From a virus: a stretch of 35,827 nucleotides of DNA. Under the pieces are notes generated by a model that worked only from the letters and a program-made list of their open reading frames with translations, was not told the origin of the DNA and made no database searches. A program made the position numbers and the translations under genes. Numbering within the stretch: position 1 is the stretch's first letter; the number at the start of each line of letters is the position of its first letter. Of this stretch, positions 1-4,296 are shown one piece after another. The stretch spans positions 1 through 35,827 of IMG/VR virus record IMGVR_UViG_3300042525_000101; one strand, given 5' to 3'.

Positions 1-180
1 TTTCTTGGGCTTTGGGGGTTTCCATCCCATAGCTTTGAACCGTTCTCTGATATCGGTTCCTGGCGGTGTCCATTTGAATTTGTTGTCCAAAATGGTTAGC
101 GGTTCTGATGACTCGCTCTTAGGCGCGGATGCGCGCGCGGGAGAATTTTTGACTAAGGCGAGTTTCTTAGCTGGTGACAT
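1..180 (-). CDS. Small phage protein of unknown function, 3' end cut by window edge
   Basis: The reading frame starts at ATG 180-178 behind a strong AGGAGG ribosome binding site (bases 183-188) and stays open for 60 codons to the left edge. The product begins MSPAKKLALV, is rich in Lys, Pro and Ser, and carries the segment KFKWTPPGTDIRERFKAMGW followed by a Pro/Lys tail. I recognise this only as a small phage protein type; no function can be given. The same segment occurs in the partial gene at the right edge (35679-35827) with about 85% base identity. This is either one repeat-bearing gene broken by the assembly, a tandem duplication, or two strain variants. Confidence 0.75.
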   Translation of the reverse strand, partial: MSPAKKLALVKNSPARASAPKSESSEPLTILDNKFKWTPPGTDIRERFKAMGWKPPKPKK

Positions 181-278
181 ACAACCTCCTGATGACAATG
201 CCTCTAGGACTCGATTAGAGCACCATAGCGGCGAGAAAACGAAAAAGGGTAAGCGAGGATATCACCTACCCATGAAAA

Positions 279-293
279 GGCCTTAAAACGGCC
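279..293 (-). terminator. Weak stem-loop with short U-run after the 56-residue gene
   Basis: On the minus strand, GGCC, a 7-base GTTTTAA loop and GGCC are followed by TTTT, directly after the stop codon of the gene at 294-464. The stem is only 4 bp, so termination would be inefficient. It is one of several similar stem-loops in the gaps of this small-gene cassette. Confidence 0.3.
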
Positions 294-464
294 CTATTTG
301 CAATTGACTGAAAACGGAACCATTACGATATCGCGGTGGCCTGCCAGGGTTAGCCTGGCAATCAATTTGATACAGCGCCAACGTGGTCTAAGCTTTTGAC
401 CTAATGGCGTGCTATACGCTACCGGAGTTTTGTATTCCCGAATCTGATAGAAAATCTTTTGCAT
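294..464 (-). CDS. Hypothetical basic protein, 56 residues
   Basis: This open frame runs from ATG 464 to TAG 296-294 and encodes 56 residues beginning MQKIFYQIREYKTPVAYSTP. It is rich in Arg and Lys (about nine) and has no clear membrane segment or domain I recognise. The start is supported by AAGGGGAT placed 4-11 bases upstream, the same ribosome-binding motif used widely in this genome. The gene lies in a co-directional cassette of very small genes downstream of an ArdC-type antirestriction gene. Its interior holds a 7-bp stem-loop at 350-368 (TGCCAGG/CCTGGCA), which may only reflect coding sequence. Confidence 0.65.
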   Translation of the reverse strand: MQKIFYQIREYKTPVAYSTPLGQKLRPRWRCIKLIARLTLAGHRDIVMVPFSVNCK

Positions 465-478
465 ATCTAATCCCCTTA

Positions 479-494
479 AAACGGCCTACAGGCC
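479..494 (-). terminator. Stem-loop upstream of the 56-residue gene
   Basis: CGGCC, a TGTA loop and GGCCG form a 5-bp GC-rich stem, followed on the minus strand by TTTT and on the plus strand by AAAAAA. It sits between the 32-residue gene (560-658) and the start of the 56-residue gene at 464, so it could act as a weak terminator or attenuator. A second imperfect stem (AGGGTT at 503-508 with AACCCT at 523-528) lies just upstream of it in the same leader. Confidence 0.4.
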
Positions 495-534
495 GAAAAA
501 ATAGGGTTACCGATATCCTGGCAACCCTTGATAG

Positions 535-557
535 AAAAACGTCTTAAAACGTTTTGA
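535..557 (-). terminator. Stem-loop with U-run after the 32-residue gene
   Basis: On the minus strand AAAACGT pairs with ACGTTTT across a TTTAAG loop and is followed by further T residues, immediately after the stop codon at 560. The stem is 7 bp but AT-rich, which suggests a modest intrinsic terminator or an RNA-stabilising end. Confidence 0.4.
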
Positions 558-559
558 AG

Positions 560-658
560 TTATGTTTCATTTTTGGAACCGAATAACCAAATCAAAAGAA
601 AAATGCTGCCTGGTGGTATTAGCAAACAAATAATTGCAAGAATAGTATTTCTATCCAT
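560..658 (-). CDS. Predicted single-pass membrane peptide, 32 residues
   Basis: The frame from ATG 658 to TAA encodes MDRNTILAIICLLIPPGSIF and then LLIWLFGSKNET. One hydrophobic segment of about 21 residues (6-26) has a Pro-Pro-Gly kink in the middle, with polar residues at both ends. The start lies two bases after the stop codon of the upstream gene (661-855), with no strong ribosome binding site of its own, so translational coupling is likely. Function is unknown; candidates are a holin-like accessory, a superinfection-exclusion peptide or an inhibitor of a host membrane protein. Shortness makes the call uncertain; spacing and composition support it. Confidence 0.5.
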   Translation of the reverse strand: MDRNTILAIICLLIPPGSIFLLIWLFGSKNET

Positions 659-660
659 GT

Positions 661-855
661 TTAAACCATTTTGATGCTGTAAACGTAACCAGGTGGAGAG
701 TTCAGCATATCGCGCATTAGTTCTGATCGCTCTTTAACAATTACCTGGAAACCGTCCGGTATTGCTTGCAATTGACTGCGGATTACTTTCTCGGCCTGCT
801 TTAAACTGCTTGCATAACCTATAATTTCTCTATGGTTGAAAATAGGTTTTTTCAT
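661..855 (-). CDS. Hypothetical protein, 64 residues
   Basis: This frame starts at ATG 855 with GGAGATTAGAT directly upstream, a leader shared by several neighbours. The product starts MKKPIFNHREIIGYASSLKQ and continues as a mixed alpha/beta-looking soluble protein with many charged residues. No domain is recognised. It is followed after two bases by the 32-residue membrane peptide, so the pair is probably co-translated. Confidence 0.65.
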   Translation of the reverse strand: MKKPIFNHREIIGYASSLKQAEKVIRSQLQAIPDGFQVIVKERSELMRDMLNSPPGYVYSIKMV

Positions 856-867
856 ATCTAATCTCCA

Positions 868-951
868 TCAAAATGATAACAAAACGAAAAGGAATGCCCA
901 TAAGACCAGGAAAGCTACAAAGCCGCCTAGCATTTCGAGTAAGGTTTGCAT
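868..951 (-). CDS. Predicted membrane peptide, 27 residues
   Basis: The frame from ATG 951 to TGA encodes MQTLLEMLGGFVAFLVLWAF and then LFVLLSF. It is almost entirely hydrophobic from residue 8 onward, consistent with a single membrane helix. AAGGGG lies seven bases upstream of the start, a well-placed ribosome binding site, and this is the main evidence that so short a frame is translated. It fills the gap between the genes at 961-1188 and 661-855. Function is unknown. Confidence 0.55.
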   Translation of the reverse strand: MQTLLEMLGGFVAFLVLWAFLFVLLSF

Positions 952-960
952 GGTTTCCCC

Positions 961-1188
961 TTAGTCCGTTACTGGTTGCGCAAGGTCAATAGTCCAAGAA
1001 TGCGGTATCGGTTTATTCGCTCTGAAACCATTTGAAGGGTATCCGCCTATTGCATCAAATTGAATGTTTCCAATAGTAAACGATTGTTTAATGGTATGCG
1101 GTAAGTAAAGTTTAAACGTGCCATGCTCCGTGATTACTTTAAAAAGCTTGCCAATGTTTAATGGTTGCCTGGTTTTAAGGGTTTTCAT
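961..1188 (-). CDS. Hypothetical protein, 75 residues
   Basis: I place the start at ATG 1188 (MKTLKTRQPLNIGKLFKVIT) because the GGAGATTCGACA leader then sits at the same distance as in the genes starting at 2106 and 2296. An in-frame ATG five codons upstream (1203) would put the ribosome binding site inside the gene. The product looks like a small soluble beta-rich protein. No family is recognised. It lies downstream of the ArdC-like gene across a gap that holds two stem-loops. Confidence 0.65.
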   Translation of the reverse strand: MKTLKTRQPLNIGKLFKVITEHGTFKLYLPHTIKQSFTIGNIQFDAIGGYPSNGFRANKPIPHSWTIDLAQPVTD

Positions 1189-1212
1189 CTGTCGAATCTC
1201 CATTTAGGAATC

Positions 1213-1250
1213 GGCGTAAAACACGCCCATAAGCCGCCATAAGCGGCTTA
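1213..1250 (-). promoter_or_regulatory. Two tandem stem-loops in the gap after the ArdC-like gene
   Basis: Bases 1230-1237 (TAAGCCGC) pair perfectly with 1243-1250 across a 5-base loop, and 1213-1217 (GGCGT) pair with 1223-1227. They lie 11 bases beyond the stop codon of the ArdC-like gene and 25 bases before the next start. There is no U-run, so an mRNA processing or stability element, or partial attenuation, is more likely than termination. Confidence 0.45.
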
Positions 1251-1260
1251 CAGTCAGGTT

Positions 1261-2106
1261 TTAAGCGGCTATCAGTTCCTCGGCCTGTTGACCGCAGTTC
1301 ATCAAGAAATCGGTAGCTTGTTGCGCCAGGCCTGAAGCTTTGAATATCGCTTTGTTGTCATTTTTTAAGGCCTTCAACCAGGATTCAATGTAACCAGCAT
1401 GGCGCAAATCGCCTTTGATTTGATGATGCTGACATAGGAATGCAGCGCCGAGTTCAGCAACTAATTCCTCGAAAGCATAGTCAGCATTGCCGAATCTACC
1501 CTTGCTTAAATCCCGATCACAGCGCGATTTCTCGCTAGTCCAATGTGTTAGCTCATGGAATGCAGTAGCGTAATAATGCTCTGATGACTGGAAAGTACCT
1601 AGTTCAGGCATTCTGATAACGTCACTACTAGGAATGAAACAAGCGGTATCGCCACCATGCACGATTCGAGCGCCGGTAGCTGCAATGCGTTTCTCGCAAG
1701 CTTCAATCTTGGCATTGTCGTTAGGAATATCGCCTGACGGGATGATCGGGAAATTGTCTACTTGCGAAACATTAAACACAAAATAGGCTTTTGCGAATGC
1801 GTAAGCTTTTTCCTCGCCTTCTGGATTGGTTGATTTGGCCTGACTCCAGAAAACAATCTTAGTACCCTTTTCACCCTTTTTGACCTGAGCGCCCTTGTCT
1901 GCCCATTGCTTATAGGTGCCCCATACTGGTACGTCATAACGTAAGCCGGACATAGCCAAGATAAGGCGATTAATGCCGCGATAAGGTTTCTGACTGACAA
2001 TATTCTTATCGGCGCCCATTGGTGCATTCCAGGGCTTTACCCACGGTGCAGCACCCTTTTCCAGTTCTGCAATGATTGAATCTGTGATTTCTTGATAGAT
2101 GTTCAT
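1261..2106 (-). CDS. ardC: ArdC-like antirestriction protein (ssDNA-binding plus zincin domain)
   Basis: The 281-residue product matches the two-domain ArdC plan. An N-terminal domain (about 1-115) has the family features AELEKGAAPWVKPW, PYRGINRLIL and WGTYKQWADKGAQVKKGEKG, known in ArdC and plasmid TraC-type primases as an ssDNA-binding module. A C-terminal zinc metallopeptidase-like domain carries HELTHW (184-189) and a downstream EELVAELGAA segment (213-222) that supplies the third ligand. ArdC proteins protect incoming DNA from host restriction, and early expression fits the promoter at 2369-2341. The start has the GGAGATTAGACA leader. The family call is firm; protease activity and target are not known. 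Confidence 0.92.
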   Translation of the reverse strand: MNIYQEITDSIIAELEKGAAPWVKPWNAPMGADKNIVSQKPYRGINRLILAMSGLRYDVPVWGTYKQWADKGAQVKKGEKGTKIVFWSQAKSTNPEGEEKAYAFAKAYFVFNVSQVDNFPIIPSGDIPNDNAKIEACEKRIAATGARIVHGGDTACFIPSSDVIRMPELGTFQSSEHYYATAFHELTHWTSEKSRCDRDLSKGRFGNADYAFEELVAELGAAFLCQHHQIKGDLRHAGYIESWLKALKNDNKAIFKASGLAQQATDFLMNCGQQAEELIAA

Positions 2107-2134
2107 TGTCTAATCTCCGTTAAGGAATTGAGGA

Positions 2135-2296
2135 TTAATTGTCGTTGGCTAGATTGTAGAAACCTAAGCCTAGTAACGAAGCGCCGAAAAAGCATAGCGC
2201 TACGCATGACGATATCGGAGCGCTTACCAGTACCGCGACGATAGTCAGAGCATTAAATACTAGCGATGAGAGGATGAGAGCTGTTGAATCTTTCAT
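2135..2296 (-). CDS. Predicted two-pass membrane protein, 53 residues
   Basis: The frame from ATG 2296 to TAA encodes a protein starting MKDSTALILSSLVFNALTIV, with two hydrophobic stretches (about 6-27 and 30-46) and a polar NLANDN end. GGAGATTCGACA lies directly upstream. This is the first gene behind the minus-strand promoter at 2369-2341, just ahead of the ArdC-like gene, so it should be expressed immediately. Function is unknown. Confidence 0.65.
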   Translation of the reverse strand: MKDSTALILSSLVFNALTIVAVLVSAPISSCVALCFFGASLLGLGFYNLANDN

Positions 2297-2340
2297 TGTC
2301 GAATCTCCTGAGAGGAATTAATCAAGTGTTGCTGAAACGT

Positions 2341-2369
2341 ATTATATGATTATATTCGTGATTATTCAA
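2341..2369 (-). promoter_or_regulatory. Minus-strand sigma70-type promoter for the left early cassette
   Basis: On the minus strand TTGAAT (2369-2364) is separated by exactly 17 bases from TATAAT (2346-2341), a perfect -10 with a 4-of-6 -35 match. Transcription would start near 2334, about 38 bases before the first gene (2296). Divergent location and early-type genes downstream fit a host-RNA-polymerase promoter. Confidence 0.75.
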
Positions 2370-2399
2370 CCTGATAGCTAATGATATATTTCTATCAGG
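2370..2399. promoter_or_regulatory. Inverted repeat next to the left early promoter (operator candidate)
   Basis: CCTGATAG (2370-2377) and CTATCAGG (2392-2399) are perfect 8-base arms around a 14-base AT-rich spacer, and the repeat directly abuts the upstream edge of the -35 box. The position suits a dimeric activator or a repressor. The small HTH protein encoded at 29744-29986 is a candidate binder, but nothing links them directly. Confidence 0.55.
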
Positions 2400-2510
2400 A
2401 AACGATAAATGATAGACGCACTATATAGTTATATATAGCTATATTGTCATGTAGGTTATTGTCCTATATGTAATATGGTCAGTATGTTGCGGAAAAGGTA
2501 AGATAGTAGT

Positions 2511-2550
2511 ATGACAACACGCCCGATGTGGTTGTCATTTTCCTATCGGG
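2511..2550. ncRNA. Candidate H-type pseudoknot or overlapping operators in the divergence region
   Basis: ATGACAAC (2511-2518) pairs perfectly with GTTGTCAT (2531-2538). The 12-base loop contains CCCGAT (2522-2527), which is complementary to ATCGGG (2545-2550) downstream. Stem 1 of 8 bp, stem 2 of 6 bp and connecting loops of 3, 3 and 6 bases give standard H-type pseudoknot geometry. No gene overlaps it. If not transcribed, the 28-base inverted repeat could be a protein-binding site. The strand is undetermined. Confidence 0.35.
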
Positions 2551-2602
2551 GTAGGGTAAAGCTATCAATACCAGGTATTTAATATGCGTATGCTATTGAT
2601 TA

Positions 2603-2678
2603 TGGTCTGATCTGGCCTGTTATTGGTCTGGTAACTGTCAGCTTGGTAATATTGTCCGTTTGGTAACTCGATTGGTCT
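2603..2678. repeat. Cluster of six TTGGT-type short repeats
   Basis: TGGTCT (2603-2608), TTGGTCT (2623-2629), TGGTAACT (2629-2636), TTGGTAAT (2643-2650), TTGGTAACT (2660-2668) and TTGGTCT (2672-2678) share one orientation at spacings of roughly 5-20 bases. They lie in a non-coding region between the divergent promoters. Binding sites for a phage regulator or an iteron-like replication element are possible. The irregular spacing keeps confidence low. Confidence 0.4.
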
Positions 2679-2730
2679 AGGTGGGGGTGGGATGGCGTGC
2701 CCCCCAACTGGCTCCCCCCAAAAGTTTTTT
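2679..2730 (+). other. G-run/C-run segment followed by T-tract (structured RNA candidate)
   Basis: GGTGGGGGTGGGATGG (2680-2695) is followed by two C-runs (2700-2705 and 2714-2719) and then by AAAAG and a T6 tract (2725-2730). The G-run can pair with either C-run, giving alternative hairpins, and the G-rich strand could also form a two-tier quadruplex. It lies upstream of the strong terminator at 2786-2812, so it may be part of a short plus-strand transcript. Confidence 0.35.
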
Positions 2731-2767
2731 CTGTTTTTTGGTATTGTTTGGTTTCTTCGCTGAAGCC

Positions 2768-2782
2768 CTCTCGTGGTGAGAG
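2768..2782 (+). other. Small hairpin immediately before the strong terminator
   Basis: CTCTC (2768-2772), a GTGGT loop and GAGAG (2778-2782) form a 5-bp stem ending three bases before the terminator stem. Two adjacent hairpins, the second followed by a U-run, are typical of the 3' end of a structured small RNA. Confidence 0.35.
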
Positions 2783-2785
2783 TTC

Positions 2786-2812
2786 GCCCCTGGTTGTCAG
2801 GGGCTTTTTTTT
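2786..2812 (+). terminator. Strong rho-independent terminator
   Basis: GCCCCTG (2786-2792) pairs with CAGGGGC (2798-2804) around a GTTGT loop, followed by eight T residues (2805-2812). This is a textbook intrinsic terminator on the plus strand. No protein-coding plus-strand gene lies upstream in the window, so it must end a non-coding transcript or read-through entering from the left. It overlaps the -35 box of the promoter described next. Confidence 0.85.
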
Positions 2813-2822
2813 CGCCTATGAT
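2794..2822 (+). promoter_or_regulatory. Plus-strand late-operon promoter overlapping the terminator
   Basis: TTGTCA (2794-2799) and TATGAT (2817-2822) are each 5-of-6 matches to sigma70 consensus with an exact 17-base spacer. The predicted start near 2829 gives a leader of about 20 bases, with GGGAGG (2838-2843) before the first gene at 2850. The -35 box lies in the loop and 3' stem of the terminator, so upstream transcription ends where late transcription begins. Confidence 0.7.
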
Positions 2823-2849
2823 GATTATGTGGTGATAGGGAGGTTAGGT

Positions 2850-3080
2850 ATGTATAGTGAGGGTGGTATGGAGATTATGGTTGAGAGAGGGGTTGTGATG
2901 CCGCCTAAGTTGGAAAGTCGTTATCCGCATGGAGAGATGGAAGTGGGTGACAGCTTTTTTGTGGTGGGGTTAGGGATGCAGGTTGTGCTGAATGCCAACT
3001 GGAGAGCGAGTAAGAAGTTGGGGTGGAGGTTTTCTGCAAGGAAAGAGGGGGATGGTATTAGGGTATGGAGGGTGACATGA
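2850..3080 (+). CDS. Small phage protein with MEVGDSFFV motif, 76 residues
   Basis: I choose ATG 2850 because GGGAGG lies six bases upstream and an open frame further left runs through the terminator. The product has the pattern SRYPHGEMEVGDSFFV (about 22-37), KLGWRF and GIRVWRVT at the C-terminus. Proteins with MxVGDSFxV, RxLGxxFxxR and RVWRV are common small phage accessory proteins of unknown function, possibly the family called DUF7303; that name is from memory. It is the first gene of the late operon. Its TGA overlaps the next start (ATGA). Confidence 0.75.
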   Translation: MYSEGGMEIMVERGVVMPPKLESRYPHGEMEVGDSFFVVGLGMQVVLNANWRASKKLGWRFSARKEGDGIRVWRVT

Positions 3081-3274
3081 AGGTAGTGGAACTGAGAGAG
3101 GACTATGTGGACATGGCGCAGGATGATTACTGGGAGGCCGTACACCGCATGAATCAGGCTGAGTTGATTATGGAGTTACGTCGGCAACAGGCAAGGTCTG
3201 CTGGGCTGCTGGCAGAGTGTTTGTCAGAGTTGTCGAGAATTAAAAGGGTGGTGAATGGATCAGCCTACGCCTGA
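3077..3274 (+). CDS. Hypothetical acidic helical protein, 65 residues
   Basis: The start at ATG 3077 is preferred over 3065 because GGAGGG then lies upstream and the ATGA overlap with the previous stop is typical of this operon. The protein (MKVVELREDYVDMAQDDYWE at the N-terminus) appears all-helical with heptad-like Leu spacing toward the C-terminus. No domain is recognised. It overlaps the following gene by 20 bases. Confidence 0.6.
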   Translation: MKVVELREDYVDMAQDDYWEAVHRMNQAELIMELRRQQARSAGLLAECLSELSRIKRVVNGSAYA

Positions 3275-3515
3275 GGAGAAGTACCGAGAGGAGTTATTGC
3301 TATCCAGAACGGTTCTCAGAAATGAGATGAGAAGGGCGTCACACGCTTATTCGCCAGCCGAGAGGCGGGAGTTAGTGAAGACTTGGAATGAGGTCTACAA
3401 GCCAGAAGTGGCGCGGGAACTGTTGCGGGTAGCAAGGAACAAAGAGGCAATGTATCGCATTGCTAACTGGAACTTGAGCGAGTTTGATAAGGAGCGTCGT
3501 GGTGGCAAACGATAA
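3255..3515 (+). CDS. Hypothetical charged helical protein, 86 residues
   Basis: The product (MDQPTPEEKYREELLLSRTV) is strongly charged and predicted helical, ending in a basic RRGGKR tail. AGGGTGG precedes the ATG. It overlaps the previous gene by 20 bases and the next by 14. In position, one gene ahead of the DUF5672-like gene and two ahead of terminase, it could be a small terminase or DNA-binding accessory, but no motif supports that. Confidence 0.6.
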   Translation: MDQPTPEEKYREELLLSRTVLRNEMRRASHAYSPAERRELVKTWNEVYKPEVARELLRVARNKEAMYRIANWNLSEFDKERRGGKR

Positions 3516-4296
3516 GTATTCTGATATTACGGTCGTTGCCATTTATGGCGATGGGCGAGGACGGATAGCCCTGCCAGCTTTAAAGAAGACTGCGGCAGCA
3601 CTGCCTGGCAGCAAGCAGTTGTTAATTACTAATGTGGCGGTAGCGACAGATGTTCCGCAGAAGTTGATAGCACACGGTCTGGACTACCATGCCTATTCTG
3701 AGTTTGTTCTGTACGGGTTGCATCACTACATTGATACGCCGTATGCCTTGATCGTGCAACATGATGGGTGGGCGTTAAACGCTGATAACTGGCGAGATGA
3801 ATGGCTGACCTACGACTATGTGGGTGGGCTGACACACGCAGCACTAACATCTTATGGTCAGTACAAGATCATGTACACCTGGTGGGGTGAGTCAGATATC
3901 AGAACAGTACAGAACGGCGGCTTTAGCCTGCGTAGTAAGGCCATGCTAGAAGCGCCTTCTAAGTACGGCATCATGCGTAACCAAATGCCTGATCCGATGC
4001 TGATGAATGAGGATGTCCAGGTCTGCTGCTTTATGCGACCTGCGCTAGAGAATGTGGGTATTCAGTTCTGCCCTGATGAACTCTCTAAATACTTTTCTTT
4101 TGAACATTTGGGCCCACCTCATGAGGGTATGGACTTAACCAAGGTGTTTGGTCATCACGCAAGGTTTAGACAGTTGCTAGATGATGACAAAGTGCTATGG
4201 AAGTTGACCAAAGAACAGATGGCAAACTTCTTGGGTGAAGACGCTGTGTTTGCATTGTTTGCTGACCACTATAAATATGAAATGCTAATGGCATGA
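3502..4296 (+). CDS. DUF5672-like protein (putative glycosyltransferase-type)
   Basis: The 264-residue product shows features I associate with DUF5672: YALIVQHDGWALN followed by WRDEWLTYDYVGG in the first half, then NGGFSLRSKAML, and NEDVQVCC further on. DUF5672 proteins resemble GT-A glycosyltransferases and often sit in glycan-modifying contexts. Several in-frame starts exist (TTG 3484, GTG 3499, GTG 3502). I chose GTG 3502, seven bases after AAGGAG. The stop overlaps the terminase start (ATGA). Acceptor substrate is unknown; placement beside packaging genes suggests a virion or DNA target, which is inference. Confidence 0.75.
   Translation: MANDKYSDITVVAIYGDGRGRIALPALKKTAAALPGSKQLLITNVAVATDVPQKLIAHGLDYHAYSEFVLYGLHHYIDTPYALIVQHDGWALNADNWRDEWLTYDYVGGLTHAALTSYGQYKIMYTWWGESDIRTVQNGGFSLRSKAMLEAPSKYGIMRNQMPDPMLMNEDVQVCCFMRPALENVGIQFCPDELSKYFSFEHLGPPHEGMDLTKVFGHHARFRQLLDDDKVLWKLTKEQMANFLGEDAVFALFADHYKYEMLMA

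Noticed and set aside
5-286. Plus-strand 93-codon frame at the left edge
   Set aside because: It lies opposite the minus-strand gene at 1-180, which has a strong AGGAGG site and a homologue at the right edge; the plus frame has no ribosome binding site.
1758-2027. 89-codon minus-strand frame inside the ArdC-like gene
   Set aside because: It is an alternative frame within a well-supported ArdC-like coding region and has no ribosome binding site or recognisable product.
1-2300. Several GATATC hexamers in the left region
   Set aside because: About five copies in 2.3 kb is more than expected, but they are irregularly spaced and partly in coding sequence; no function is suggested.
2440-2700. CRISPR-like array
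   Set aside because: The TTGGT elements are far too short and irregular for CRISPR repeats, and no cas gene is present.
2697-2849. Upstream extension of the first late gene to 2697
   Set aside because: It would translate through the strong terminator and the -10 box; the start at 2850 has GGGAGG at the right distance.
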